Assembly: GCF_001870435.1 (NCBI RefSeq)
Contig: NZ_MDDR01000003.1
Location: 1-64,000, forward strand
Source: Pseudomonas costantinii
GTDB lineage: Bacteria > Pseudomonadota > Gammaproteobacteria > Pseudomonadales > Pseudomonadaceae
DNA: 64,000 nucleotides
Direction: 5' to 3'
Shown: in pieces, positions 9,477 through 21,770 of the stretch
How the letters are laid out: each line of letters begins with the position of its first letter
Position numbering within the stretch: the stretch's first letter is position 1
Notes under the pieces: generated by a model
What the model was told of the DNA's origin: nothing
Database searches by the model: none
Seen by the model: the letters and a program-made list of their open reading frames with translations, nothing else
Made by a program: the position numbers and the translations under genes

Positions 9477-9503
9477 TGGCCCTCATAACCACCACAAATC
9501 CAT

Positions 9504-10508
9504 CTATCGCAACCCATCCCGAAATTGCCCTGGCGTGATCCCCGTCCACCGCTTGAATGCCCGATTAAAACTGCTGGTATCGGCAAACCCCAGCAAATGA
9601 CTGACTTCGGCCAACGAACACTGTGGGTCTCGCAGGTGCAACAACGCCAAATTCTCCCGGCACTCATTAAGCAACGCATCAAACCGACACCCTTCATCCG
9701 CCAGATGCCGCTGCAAGCTGCGCAGGCTCAGGTGCAGCGCCTGGGCAACCCGTTCGGCACTCGGCTCGCCATCCGGCAGTTGCGCCTCAATGACCCTGCG
9801 CACCTTGCGCTCCCAGGTCAGCGGTTGCAGTTGGGCGAGGGTGCGCTTGAGCACGGTTTCATTGTGTTCGGCCAACTCCGGGTTGGCGTCATCCAGATGG
9901 CTGTCGAAGTCATGGGCCGCAAATTCCAGCCGATCTTCTTGGGCACCAAAAAACACCGGCGCACGAAACACGCTGTGCCATGGCTTGGGATCAGCCGGTT
10001 CCGGCCGCTGCAAGTACACCGCCAGCGGCGCATAGTCGCGGCCTAGACGGTTGCGGCAGGTGCGCACGTAGATCGCCGCAAACGCATCGATGGCCTCTCG
10101 CGCCGGCGCCGGGCTCCCCGTGGGTTGCAGCAGGCGAAAACGATAGCGCTCGCCGTCTCGACTAAGCTCCAGCGTCAGGGCATCGCTGACCACCTGGTGA
10201 TAGCGCACGATGCGCTCGAACACTTCGCGCAAACTGCCGCTGGCCACTAGGGCATAGCCCAGCGCATGAAAGGTGGTGGGGCTGACAAACCGCGACACTC
10301 GCAAACCAATCGCCGGATCGCCGCTGGCCTGTACCGCCAGCTCCCACAGGCGCGTGGTAGCGGACAACGGGTAGCGCGCGTTGGGGTCGTCCATCAGTTG
10401 CGGGTCGAGCCCGGCCTGGGCGCACAGCGCCGCGCTGTCGAGGTCCAGGGCGTCGAGCTGTTTGCGCAAGGCGCGGGTCCAGCTGGCGAGGGAGGTGGGT
10501 TCAGTCAT
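9504..10508 (-). CDS. AraC-family transcriptional regulator
   Basis: A 334-aa regulator with an N-terminal Arabinose_bd-type domain (PF12625-like; about residues 20-200) and a C-terminal double HTH with LHLSLRSLQRHLADEGC and LLGFADTSSFNRAFKRWTG. This is the OruR/ArgR-type subgroup of AraC proteins. It is divergent from the desaturase-like gene at 10609, with 100 bases between starts, so it probably controls it (inference). Ligand unknown. Confidence 0.88.
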   Translation of the reverse strand: MTEPTSLASWTRALRKQLDALDLDSAALCAQAGLDPQLMDDPNARYPLSATTRLWELAVQASGDPAIGLRVSRFVSPTTFHALGYALVASGSLREVFERIVRYHQVVSDALTLELSRDGERYRFRLLQPTGSPAPAREAIDAFAAIYVRTCRNRLGRDYAPLAVYLQRPEPADPKPWHSVFRAPVFFGAQEDRLEFAAHDFDSHLDDANPELAEHNETVLKRTLAQLQPLTWERKVRRVIEAQLPDGEPSAERVAQALHLSLRSLQRHLADEGCRFDALLNECRENLALLHLRDPQCSLAEVSHLLGFADTSSFNRAFKRWTGITPGQFRDGLR

Positions 10509-10608
10509 GGCGATTGGCGCTTGCGGTCAACAGGTTGGCGTCCGGAGCTAGCGTCCTGCCGGATCGCTTGGGGCAGGATAGACACATCAATAACCAGAGG
10601 ATGGAAGC

Positions 10609-13300
<2,692 letters not shown>

Positions 13301-14116
13301 TTAGCAGGCAATGAAGGCCAGCGGCAGGTCGCGGATCTGCTCGCGCAGCGGCGGCTGGTAGTGGTCGTCGCTGATCAGTTCGTGCAGCAGTTCTTCGCGC
13401 AATTGGTGGAATTCGAAACTGCTGCGCTGGCGCGGATGGGGTAGGGCGATGTCCACCACTTGCTTGATCCGCCCGGGGCGGGGCTCCATCACCACCACAC
13501 GGTCGGCGAGGAAAATCGCCTCTTCCACATCGTGGGTCACCAGCACCGTGGTGATCTTGGCGCGAGCGCGGATTGCCAACAGTTCGTCCTGCATCTGTTG
13601 GCGGGTCAATGCATCGAGGGCGCCGAACGGCTCGTCCAACAACAGAATGCGTGGGCTCGCCACCAAACCACGGGCAATCGCCACCCGTTGCGCCATGCCG
13701 CCGGACAGTTGATGCGGATAAGCGCGGGTGAAGTCAGTGAGGCCTACCAGCTCGATAAAATCGCTGATGCGCCGGTTGCGCTCGGCTTCGCTTAGCGGCT
13801 CGTTGACCAGGCCCAGGCCGATGTTCTCCGCCACCGTCAGCCAGGGGAACAAACGGTGTTCCTGGAACACAATGCCACGCTCGCCACCGATGCCGCTGAC
13901 GGCTTTGCCGTCGACTTGGATCTCGCCGCGAAACTGCGTATCAAGGCCCACCAGCAGACGCAGCAGGGTGGATTTACCGCAACCGCTGGAGCCGACGATA
14001 GCGACAAATTCGCCCTCGGCAATCTCCAGGTTGAATTCACGAATGGCCTCCAGTTCGAAGCCGTCGACATCGAAGGTCTTGCCCACATGGTTGAAGCTGA
14101 CGATAGGTGCGTTCAT
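13301..14116 (-). CDS. atsC: Sulfate ester ABC importer ATPase AtsC
   Basis: A 271-aa ATPase of the SsuB/TauB type. Walker A GSSGCGKS is near residue 42, signature LSGGMAQR near 138, Walker B LLLDEPF near 158, and H-loop THD near 195. The open frame reaches further upstream inside atsB, but the ATG at 14116 forms an ATGA overlap with the atsB stop. Partner of AtsB and AtsR. Confidence 0.92.
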   Translation of the reverse strand: MNAPIVSFNHVGKTFDVDGFELEAIREFNLEIAEGEFVAIVGSSGCGKSTLLRLLVGLDTQFRGEIQVDGKAVSGIGGERGIVFQEHRLFPWLTVAENIGLGLVNEPLSEAERNRRISDFIELVGLTDFTRAYPHQLSGGMAQRVAIARGLVASPRILLLDEPFGALDALTRQQMQDELLAIRARAKITTVLVTHDVEEAIFLADRVVVMEPRPGRIKQVVDIALPHPRQRSSFEFHQLREELLHELISDDHYQPPLREQIRDLPLAFIAC

Positions 14117-15711
14117 GCGTGTCTCCAGCGGGTGGCGCGGGTTTCGATGCGTTGGCCGATAAGGTTGAGGGCTGCGCCGGTAAGGCCGACCAAGAGCATG
14201 CCGCTCATGATCAGGTCCATGCGCAGCAGTTGTTGGGCGCCGATCATCAGGCTGCCGATACCGCCGTTGGACGGCATGAAATATTCCGCGCCGATGGTGC
14301 CCAGCCAGGCATAGATCAGGCTCAGGCGCAGGCCGGCGAAAATGCCCGCTGCGGCGCCTGGCAACACCAGTCGCCGTAGCCGTTGGAACAGGTTCAGGCG
14401 CAGCACTTGCGCCGCCTCGCGCAGCTGCGGCGACAGGTTCAGCACGCTGCGTTGGGTGGCGATAAACAACGGGAAGAAGGCGGCGAGGGCGATAAACACC
14501 CATTTAGCCAATTCGCCCAGGCCAAACCAGGCGGTGAGCAACGGCACCCAGGCAAAAATCGCGATCTGGCGCAGCGCGGCCAGGGTCGGGCCGAGTACCC
14601 GCTCACTGCGCCGCGACAGCCCCAGCCACAGCCCCATGACGAAGCCCAAGCCGCCGCCCAGAATCAACCCACCCAAGGTGCGCCCGAGGCTTTTGCCAAG
14701 GGCGCCGCAAAGGCTGCCATCCAAGACGCCCGCTGCGGTGGTTTGCAGCACCGCCCACGGGCTGACCAGAATGTTCGGGTCGACCCAACCGTGGTGTGTC
14801 GCTGTTTGCCACAGCGCGAACAACAGCAGCGGTGGCAACCACGGTTGCAGGTGCTGCCAGCCTTGATAGCGCGGGCCGCGACGAATCTGCGCGGTGGCCG
14901 GGTGCGGCCAGTGCACCCATTTGCGGTCCAGCCAGCCGATGCCGCGATCCATCACCACACCCAGTACGCCGATGACCACGATGCACACGAAAACGATATC
15001 GAGCATGAACAACTGCCGCGCCCACACCATCAGGTAGCCGATGCCTTCGCTGGAGGCCAGCAACTCCACCGCCAGCAACGACGTCCATCCGGCTGCCAGC
15101 GCCAGGCGCACCCCGGCCATGAATGCCGGCAGCGCGGCGGGCAGGATCAGGCGGCGAATCAAAAGGTGAGTGGGCAGGCGCAGCACGCGTGCGGCTTCAC
15201 GCAAATTGGGCTGGGCGTCGCGCACGCCCACCAGGGTATGCAGGGTGACCGGCACCACAATCGCCTTCACCAGCACTACCAGTTTCAAGGTTTCGCCAAT
15301 GCCGAAAAACACCATGAACAGCGGGATCCAGGCCAGGGTCGGCACTTGCGACAGCGCGCTGAACGTCGGGAATATCAGGCGCTCGGCCCGTGCACTGAAA
15401 CCCAACAGAGCACCGAGTAAAGCCCCGGCGCCGATACCGGCCAGCAACCCCCAGAACAAGCGTTGCAAGCTGATCGCCAGGTGGCTCCACAACTCGCCGC
15501 CAGCCAACTCCACCGCGCTGCTCCATACCAGCGACGGCGGCGGCAGAATCTGTTCGCTCATCCAATGATTGCGACTGGCCAGCCACCACAGCGCAAACAG
15601 CGCCAGCGGCAGCAGCCACGGCAGTAGGCGCTCGCCCAGCTTCGGCCAGCGCGGCGCAGTGCCGTTGGAGGGGGCCGCGAGAGGTAGGCTCAAAAGTGAA
15701 ATTCGGGCCAT
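14113..15711 (-). CDS. atsB: Sulfate ester ABC importer permease AtsB (fused double permease)
   Basis: A 532-aa inner-membrane protein with two tandem BPD_transp_1 domains, roughly residues 25-265 and 290-525. Each carries an EAA-type loop: REAARVLRLPTHLLIRRLILP and REAAQVLRLNLFQRLRRLVLP. A single chain therefore supplies both halves of the channel. GGAGG is 6 bases before the ATG. It is divergent from atsR across 288 bases. Confidence 0.92.
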   Translation of the reverse strand: MARISLLSLPLAAPSNGTAPRWPKLGERLLPWLLPLALFALWWLASRNHWMSEQILPPPSLVWSSAVELAGGELWSHLAISLQRLFWGLLAGIGAGALLGALLGFSARAERLIFPTFSALSQVPTLAWIPLFMVFFGIGETLKLVVLVKAIVVPVTLHTLVGVRDAQPNLREAARVLRLPTHLLIRRLILPAALPAFMAGVRLALAAGWTSLLAVELLASSEGIGYLMVWARQLFMLDIVFVCIVVIGVLGVVMDRGIGWLDRKWVHWPHPATAQIRRGPRYQGWQHLQPWLPPLLLFALWQTATHHGWVDPNILVSPWAVLQTTAAGVLDGSLCGALGKSLGRTLGGLILGGGLGFVMGLWLGLSRRSERVLGPTLAALRQIAIFAWVPLLTAWFGLGELAKWVFIALAAFFPLFIATQRSVLNLSPQLREAAQVLRLNLFQRLRRLVLPGAAAGIFAGLRLSLIYAWLGTIGAEYFMPSNGGIGSLMIGAQQLLRMDLIMSGMLLVGLTGAALNLIGQRIETRATRWRHA

Positions 15712-15999
15712 GGAGGACCTCCGTTGTCGCCGAGGGCGTTATGTGATTTTGATCTTATAAAAACGTAATCAAGATGATTGAGGGATAAGAAAAGTCATTT
15801 AAAGCCGCAGCTCAATGCGCATCCAATGCATTCGGAGAATATTTTCGATGCTGTTTATGCATAGCCCTCTGGAGCCTGCGTTTTAGCTCGCATAGTCCAA
15901 AAAGCTATTAAATTGTGAATTTATAGTATTTAAAGTTTTGACTCGGTTGTGCCTACTTTCTGCTCCCCAGGCGACCCTCGCCCACAAGGAGCTGCGCTT
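15712..15999. promoter_or_regulatory. Divergent promoter region between atsB and atsR
   Basis: An AT-rich 288-base gap carrying the promoters of atsBCA (left) and atsR (right). LysR and CysB control is expected from the known biology of these genes. I see AT-rich tracts near 15745-15800 and 15885-15945 but cannot mark an exact operator. Confidence 0.55.
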
Positions 16000-17001
16000 A
16001 TGAAACTGCCCTTCAAACGTCTGATCACCCTGTTCGCGGGCACCGCCCTGGCCGGGTTGGTACACGCTGCCGACCTCAAGGAAATCCGGATTGCCGTGCC
16101 CGATCTCAGCGCGGGCAGTCAGCACAGCGGCGGCGGTATAACGGACGTGTTGCGCCAACAGCAGATCTTTGAGAAAGCCTTCGCCGATCAGGGCATCAAG
16201 ATCCAGTGGAATTACTTCAAGGGCGCAGGCCCGGTGATCAATGAAGCCTTCGCCAATGGCCAGGTGGACCTAGCCTATCTTGGCGATCTGGCGGCGATCA
16301 TCGGCCGCTCCAATGGCCTGGATACTCGCTTGCTCAGTGCCACGGCACGCGACGTGAAACAGTACCTCGGTGTGGTGCCGGGTTCCGGTATCAAGACGTT
16401 GCAAGACCTCAAGGGCAAACGCGTTGCGGTGTTTCGTGGCACGGCCAGCCAGTTGTCATTCGACAGCGCGTTGGCCAGCCAGGGCTTGAGTGAGAAAGAC
16501 CTGAAAGTTATCAACCTGGACTTCAACGCTGCCGGTGCCGCGCTGGCCGCCAAGCAGATTGATGCCACCTGGGGCGGTGCGAACTTGAGTGCATTGCAAG
16601 CCAAGGGCTTGGCTGAGCTGCCGCTGACCACCAAGGATCTCGGAGGAGCGGGCAGCATCCAGGCGGTGCTGGTGGGCAGCGCCAAATTTGTCGATGAGCA
16701 TCCCGAGGTCATCACCCAACTGCTCAAGGCCCAACAGCAGGCTGTGCAATGGCTGACCGATGACAACAACAAGCAGGCTTACATCGAGTTGGTGTCGGGA
16801 CTGGCGAGTTATCCACCGGTGATCCTGAGCAGTGATTTGAAAAACGAGAAACTCAGCGAGATTTTTCCATCGACTCTGGACCCGGTGTTCCTTGGAAAAT
16901 TGCAGGATGCGGTGGATTTGGCTTCGAAAGAAAAGCTGATTCGCAAGTCGTTTCAGGTGAGTGATTGGGTGGCGCCGAATCTGGCGGCTGCCGGGCTCTA
17001 A
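16000..17001 (+). CDS. atsR: Sulfate ester-binding periplasmic protein AtsR
   Basis: A 333-aa solute-binding protein of the SsuA/TauA/nitrate family. A signal peptide ends near VHA-ADLKEIR (about residue 21). The pattern KGAGPVINEAFANGQVDLAYLGDLAA (read about residues 74-100) is characteristic of sulfonate/sulfate-ester binders. AAGGAG lies 8 bases before the ATG at 16000; the frame extends 17 codons upstream without a better start. It feeds AtsBC. Confidence 0.92.
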   Translation: MKLPFKRLITLFAGTALAGLVHAADLKEIRIAVPDLSAGSQHSGGGITDVLRQQQIFEKAFADQGIKIQWNYFKGAGPVINEAFANGQVDLAYLGDLAAIIGRSNGLDTRLLSATARDVKQYLGVVPGSGIKTLQDLKGKRVAVFRGTASQLSFDSALASQGLSEKDLKVINLDFNAAGAALAAKQIDATWGGANLSALQAKGLAELPLTTKDLGGAGSIQAVLVGSAKFVDEHPEVITQLLKAQQQAVQWLTDDNNKQAYIELVSGLASYPPVILSSDLKNEKLSEIFPSTLDPVFLGKLQDAVDLASKEKLIRKSFQVSDWVAPNLAAAGL

Positions 17002-17016
17002 GGTTTTTGGCGACCC

Positions 17017-17047
17017 GATCATTCCCACGCTCTGCGTGGGAATGATC
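17017..17047. repeat. Solo GATC-ended hairpin, deletion form of the four-hairpin repeat
   Basis: Perfect 14-bp arms GATCATTCCCACGC and GCGTGGGAATGATC around TCT. The outer hairpin resembles those of the five full elements but the internal hairpins are missing. It sits between the convergent atsR and LysR genes and could terminate both. Confidence 0.8.
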
Positions 17048-17058
17048 AATGAGGTCCT

Positions 17059-17979
17059 TTAAACCGCCACACTAACCTCCTGGCGGTCCACCTCCACCAA
17101 CGTCTCAATCATCGCCTTCGCCGCCGGCGACAAGCGTGAGCCGGTGCGGCTGACAATCCCGCACCGCGCACTCATGGTCTCCAAGTTCTGCGGCAGGTTG
17201 CGCCAGTGCAGCAGCACCAGCGCGCCCCTGGCGATGTCTTCGGCAAATGCTTCTTCGGTGCCTACGCCGATCGCGTTCGACTGCAACACGATCTTCACCA
17301 ATGCCGGAAAATGCTCGGTCTGAATACTCGGCGAAAAATCCATGCGCCCGCTGAGGTTCGCCAACAGTTTGCGAATGCCCTGGGAGATCAGCGGCGACGC
17401 CAGCGGGTAGTCAAACATGTCGTTGGTCGACAGGCTGTCCTTGGCCAGCAACGGGTGCCCTGGGCGGCAGAAAAACACCCCGCGCTTGGGCGTCAGCGCA
17501 CGGGTCTGGAAGTTCGGATCGTTTTCGAACTGGCGAATGTCGGCGATAAAAAATTCGATCTCTTCACGGCTCAGGGCGCGGCTGAGTTTTTCCCAGTTAT
17601 CCACCTGGAAACTGGTGCGGATTTTCGGGTGGGCGCTGATAAAGCGCGCCACCGCATCCGGCACCAGTTTTACCGCAGGCGCCGGGCCGGTACCAAAGCG
17701 CAGGTCGCCGGCGTCGAGTTTGGTCATGCGCGTGACTTCACTGCTCAGCAAGGCGGCGCCATGTACCAGGCTCAGGGCGTGTTGCAGCACCACCTGGCCC
17801 TCGGGCGTGGGGCGCAAATCCTTGTTGCCGCGGTCGACCAGCACGCAACCGAACTCTTGCTCCAGCCCCTGGATGCTGCGGCTGAACGCGGGTTGCGTGA
17901 TGCCCATCGCGTCCGCCGCGCGGACAAAACTGCGGTGTTCGTTGAGGGCGATGAAGTACCGCAGTTGGCGAAGATCCAT
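17059..17979 (-). CDS. LysR-family regulator, SftR candidate
   Basis: A 306-aa LysR regulator. HTH at residues 1-60 (LRQLRYFIALNEHRSFVRAA, then ITQPAFSRSIQGLE); effector domain about 90-295. I start at the ATG before DLRQLRYF (17979). It is divergent from atsK and convergent with atsR. SftR is the known LysR activator of sulfate ester genes in P. putida; this gene and its paralogue at 20826 are both candidates. Co-regulator identity is not visible. Confidence 0.85.
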   Translation of the reverse strand: MDLRQLRYFIALNEHRSFVRAADAMGITQPAFSRSIQGLEQEFGCVLVDRGNKDLRPTPEGQVVLQHALSLVHGAALLSSEVTRMTKLDAGDLRFGTGPAPAVKLVPDAVARFISAHPKIRTSFQVDNWEKLSRALSREEIEFFIADIRQFENDPNFQTRALTPKRGVFFCRPGHPLLAKDSLSTNDMFDYPLASPLISQGIRKLLANLSGRMDFSPSIQTEHFPALVKIVLQSNAIGVGTEEAFAEDIARGALVLLHWRNLPQNLETMSARCGIVSRTGSRLSPAAKAMIETLVEVDRQEVSVAV

Positions 17980-18053
17980 ATGCTTTCCCGGCATCTGAAA
18001 AATAGGTCGAAGGCATTTGCGACCGAGGGAGCTGAGGTTTTAAATGCAAGCTC

Positions 18054-18060
18054 TTATTCC
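18054..18060 (+). promoter_or_regulatory. TTATTCC motif upstream of atsK
   Basis: Exact TTATTCC, the half-site recalled for enterobacterial CysB, about 100 bases before atsK in the intergenic region shared with the divergent LysR gene. Its presence is seen; its role is inferred. Confidence 0.3.
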
Positions 18061-18161
18061 GTCAACGAAGCATTTGTTCACTTGCTAGACCTAAATTGCA
18101 TATGAATAGAGCGTTGCTGGAAAGCGTCCCCATCATCAGCAGGCACCAGAGGGTCATCACA

Positions 18162-19067
18162 ATGAGCAACGCCGCATTAGCTGTTCAACCCATCGCCCAA
18201 GCGCTGGACATCCACCCGGTTGCCGGCCGCATCGGCGCCGAGATCCGTGGCATCAAACTGTCCGGTGACCTGGATGCCGCCACCGTCGAGGCCATCCAGC
18301 AGGCGCTGGTGCAGTACAAAGTGATCTTCTTTCGTGAGCAAACCCACCTCGATGACCAGCGCCAGGAAGCCTTTGCTCACCTGCTCGGCGAGCCGATTGC
18401 CCACCCGACGGTACCGGTGCGTGACGGCACGCGATTCCTGTTGGAGCTCGATGGCACCCGTGGCCAGCGTGCCAACTCGTGGCACACCGACGTGACCTTC
18501 GTCGACGCCTACCCGAAAGCCTCGATCTTGCGTTCGGTGCTGGCGCCCAAGTCCGGTGGTGACACGGTGTGGGCCAACACCGCCAGTGCCTACAACGACC
18601 TCAGCGCCGAGCTGCGAGTGTTGGCGGACAACCTGTGGGCGGTGCACAGCAACGAATACGACTACGCCGGACGCAAGCCGGATGTGTCGGCGGAAAAGCT
18701 TGAGGAGTACCGCAAAATATTTACCTCGACGGTGTACGAAACCGAGCACCCGGTGGTGCGTGTGCACCCGGTCAGCGGCGAGAAAACCTTGTTGCTGGGG
18801 CACTTCGTCAAGCGCCTGAAAGGCTACTCCCAGGCGGATTCGACACAGTTGTTCAACCTACTGCAAAGCCACGTTACCCGTCTGGAAAATACCGTGCGAT
18901 GGCGCTGGAGCGCGGGCGATGTAGCGATTTGGGATAACCGCGCCACCCAGCACTACGCGGTGGACGACTACGGTACTCAGGAGCGCATCGTGCGTCGGGT
19001 CACGCTCAAGGGTGATGTGCCGGTGGGCGTGCAAGGGCAAACCAGCAAAACCACCAAAGGTCTTTAA
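18162..19067 (+). CDS. atsK: Alpha-ketoglutarate-dependent alkylsulfatase AtsK
   Basis: A 301-aa Fe(II)/2-oxoglutarate dioxygenase that cleaves alkyl sulfate esters to aldehyde and sulfate. The facial triad H108-D110 (NSWHTDVTF) and the distal His in [13 protein letters not shown] are present, with the 2-oxoglutarate Arg in IVRRVTLKG. Length and the H108/D110 numbering coincide with P. putida AtsK. The frame extends upstream of the chosen ATG at 18162, but the family N-terminus starts at MSNAALAV. Cytoplasmic. Confidence 0.95.
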   Translation: MSNAALAVQPIAQALDIHPVAGRIGAEIRGIKLSGDLDAATVEAIQQALVQYKVIFFREQTHLDDQRQEAFAHLLGEPIAHPTVPVRDGTRFLLELDGTRGQRANSWHTDVTFVDAYPKASILRSVLAPKSGGDTVWANTASAYNDLSAELRVLADNLWAVHSNEYDYAGRKPDVSAEKLEEYRKIFTSTVYETEHPVVRVHPVSGEKTLLLGHFVKRLKGYSQADSTQLFNLLQSHVTRLENTVRWRWSAGDVAIWDNRATQHYAVDDYGTQERIVRRVTLKGDVPVGVQGQTSKTTKGL

Positions 19068-19092
19068 GCGAGCACAGGTCCAAATGTGGTGT

Positions 19093-20700
19093 TTACCAGA
19101 CGCCTATCTGCACCACTTTCTCCGCCTCCGGCTCACCATAACGAAACCGTTGGCCACGTAGATCGATTTCTGTGTGGCTGATGGTGGTGCGTCGCTTCAG
19201 CCCGCGCAACCATTCGAACAGATAACCCAGGTGGGTCTCGCGTACCTCGGCATACGCCGGATCGGTGCCCAGGTCGTGTAATTCCTGCGGGTCGTTTTCC
19301 AGGTCAAACAGTTGCGGTCGGAAGCCGTCATAGGCCAGGTATTTCCAGCGCTCGCTGCGCACCATGGTCATGCGGCAGCGGTCGATGGGTTGCTCCAGGC
19401 GCTCGCGGGCCGGGGCCTGGAAGGCGTAGTCGTATTCGGCGATGGCATAGTTGCGCCAGGGGGTGTGTTCACCGTGCAGCAGCGGGATCAGCGAGCGGCC
19501 TTCTAGGCGATGGTCGGCAGCGGGCAGGCCTAAGGCATCGAGGAAGGTCGGCAGGGCATCGATGGTTTCGACAAGACGCGCGTCCACTGTGCCACGGCTG
19601 ATATCGGCGCTGGCGCGTGGGTCGCGCACGATCAATGGAACGCCCACGGCAGGCTCCAGCAGAAATTCTTTTTCGCCGAGGAAATGATCGCCGAGGAAGT
19701 CGCCGTGGTCGCTGGTGAACACGATCAGCGTGTCGTCCCAGCGGCCGTTGCTTTGCAGAAAGTCGAACAACTTCCCCAATTGATCGTCGATCTGTTTGAT
19801 CAGGCCCATGTAGGTTGGAATTACCGTGAGCCGCACCTCGTCACGGGAAAAATTCAAACTCTCCTGATGCTGCCGGAACGCTTGGTACACCGGGTGGTCG
19901 CTGGCGTTTCCAGGTTGAATGGGCGCTTGGATGTGCTCTGCGCCATACAGCGCGTGATACGGCGCCGGTGCAATATAGGGCCAGTGCGGTTTGATGTAGG
20001 ACAGGTGCAGGCACCACGGTTGCTCACCTTGCTCGTCGATAAAGTCGATGGCGCGGTCAGTGGTGTAGACGGTTTCCGAATGTTCTTGCGCCACGCGTGC
20101 GGGCAACCCGGCGTTGCGCATGTGCCAGCCGCTGAGCACTTCGCCGCCTTCGCCCTCTGCGGCGTTGGCCCATTCATGCCACGGGTTGGTGCCGCTGTAG
20201 CCTTGCTCGCGCAGGTAGTGGGTGTAGGGCGCGGACTCGCGTTTGTCGTCGAACAGCGGGCTGTCGGGATAGATGCCGTCGTGACGGAAATAGGCATCGA
20301 ACCCGACTTCATTCAGCGGCTCGGCCTGGGCGCTGTCGGGGTCGATGTTCAAGCGCTGCAAGGCATCCAGATTCGGCGTGGCGTGAGTCTTGCCCACTAA
20401 CGCAGTGCGGATGCCGTGGGGGCGCAGATAATCGCCAATCGTCAGCTCTTCCAGCGGCAGTGGTACTGCGTTCCACGCTACCTGGTGGCTGCTGACATAA
20501 CGCCCGGTATACGCCGACATCCGCGACGGCCCGCAAATCGTGCCTTGGGTGTAGGCGCGGCTGAAACGCACACCGGCAGCGGCCAGCCGGTCGATATTCG
20601 GCGTGTGCAAATGGGCGTGGCCATAGCACGACAGGTAATCGCGGCGCAGTTGGTCGCACATGATGTACAGCACGTTGCGCACGGGTTTTGGTTGAGACAT
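19093..20700 (-). CDS. Type I sulfatase / phosphonate monoester hydrolase-family enzyme
   Basis: A 535-aa alkaline-phosphatase-superfamily hydrolase. The formylglycine motif is C56-G-P-S-R. Metal ligands are visible in MCDQLRRDYL and TSDHGDFLGDH. The block after the catalytic site (SSHQVAWNAVPL) resembles phosphonate monoester hydrolases (RlPMH type, CGPAR) more than AtsA, so the substrate could be a sulfate ester, a phosphonate monoester, or both. No signal peptide. It lies convergent to atsK and on the same strand as the LysR gene at 20826, with a 125-base gap. Confidence 0.85.
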   Translation of the reverse strand: MSQPKPVRNVLYIMCDQLRRDYLSCYGHAHLHTPNIDRLAAAGVRFSRAYTQGTICGPSRMSAYTGRYVSSHQVAWNAVPLPLEELTIGDYLRPHGIRTALVGKTHATPNLDALQRLNIDPDSAQAEPLNEVGFDAYFRHDGIYPDSPLFDDKRESAPYTHYLREQGYSGTNPWHEWANAAEGEGGEVLSGWHMRNAGLPARVAQEHSETVYTTDRAIDFIDEQGEQPWCLHLSYIKPHWPYIAPAPYHALYGAEHIQAPIQPGNASDHPVYQAFRQHQESLNFSRDEVRLTVIPTYMGLIKQIDDQLGKLFDFLQSNGRWDDTLIVFTSDHGDFLGDHFLGEKEFLLEPAVGVPLIVRDPRASADISRGTVDARLVETIDALPTFLDALGLPAADHRLEGRSLIPLLHGEHTPWRNYAIAEYDYAFQAPARERLEQPIDRCRMTMVRSERWKYLAYDGFRPQLFDLENDPQELHDLGTDPAYAEVRETHLGYLFEWLRGLKRRTTISHTEIDLRGQRFRYGEPEAEKVVQIGVW

Positions 20701-20825
20701 GGGGTTTCACCGAACGGAGGACAGGCAGCGTTTTTCGCCGCTCGGATGGGGTGCTGGCAAGTGCATTCGGGGACTGGGTTTTATGCAGTGAGTGCATGGG
20801 TGCGGCTGCCAGCGATAGCGCCAGG

Positions 20826-21770
20826 TCAAACAGCGACATTCTCCAGCGCGCACACATCCTCATCTTGCTCATCAATCTGTTTGATTTGCTCGATCATCGC
20901 CTCCGCCAACGGTGACAACCGATACCCCGCACGGCTGACGATGCCATAGCGGGTATACCGTTCCTCCAGGTCCTCAGCCAGCCCATCAATCTTCAAACAC
21001 ACCAGCTCACCCCTCGCCATGTGCAACACGTCACTGTTGGCGCTGACGATACCGATAGCGTCGGAGCGCAACACCACGCCCATCAGGCTATAGCCGTTTT
21101 CGCATTCCACATTCGGCAGGTAATCGGGGCGACCGCTGAGGTCGACGATGACCTTGCGCAGGTTCGGCGGGCGAATGGTCACGGCCAGCGGGTAACTCAT
21201 CAGTTCGGCGGCGCTCACGCTGTCGCGCCCGGCCAACGGGTGACCGGCGCGGCAGCAAAAATACCAACGGCGCGCGCGCAGGCGGTGGGTGTGGTAGTCG
21301 GGGTTGGCTTCGAAGTGGCGGGTGTCGGCGACGAAGAATTCGAACTCTTCGCTCAGCAGGCGTTTGCTCAGGCTTTGCCAGTCATCCACCTGGAACTGTA
21401 CGCGGGCCTTGGGGTAACGCCCGATAAAACTGCCGATGGCGCGGGGGATCAACCCGGCCGCCGGTGCCGGGCCACAGCCGAAGCGCAACTCACCCGCCTC
21501 CAGGCCATTGAACTGGCTGATCTCGTTGGCCAGTTGCTGCGCGCCGCTGACCAGACGCCGCGCATGTTCGAGCAGTACCTGGCCTTGTTTGGTCGGCGCC
21601 AGGTCCTTGCGCCCGCGATCTACCAGTTGGCAACCGGCGCTGTGTTCCAACGCCTGGATGCTGCGACTGAACGCCGATTGCGACAGGTTCACGGCCAACG
21701 CCGCCGCGACAAAACTGCGTTGTTCGGCGAGGGCGATGAAGTGGCGAAGCTGGCGCAAATCGATATGCAT
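20826..21770 (-). CDS. LysR-family regulator, paralogue of the 17059 gene
   Basis: A 314-aa LysR regulator clearly paralogous to the gene at 17059: the two share LRQLR.FIAL, SAFSRSIQALE/PAFSRSIQGLE, LVDRG.KDL.PT, FQVD.W..LS, GIVSR.G.RLSP and end in VAV. It is divergent from the TonB-dependent receptor (155 bases between starts), the arrangement expected for a regulator of that receptor. It is the second SftR candidate. Confidence 0.85.
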   Translation of the reverse strand: MHIDLRQLRHFIALAEQRSFVAAALAVNLSQSAFSRSIQALEHSAGCQLVDRGRKDLAPTKQGQVLLEHARRLVSGAQQLANEISQFNGLEAGELRFGCGPAPAAGLIPRAIGSFIGRYPKARVQFQVDDWQSLSKRLLSEEFEFFVADTRHFEANPDYHTHRLRARRWYFCCRAGHPLAGRDSVSAAELMSYPLAVTIRPPNLRKVIVDLSGRPDYLPNVECENGYSLMGVVLRSDAIGIVSANSDVLHMARGELVCLKIDGLAEDLEERYTRYGIVSRAGYRLSPLAEAMIEQIKQIDEQDEDVCALENVAV

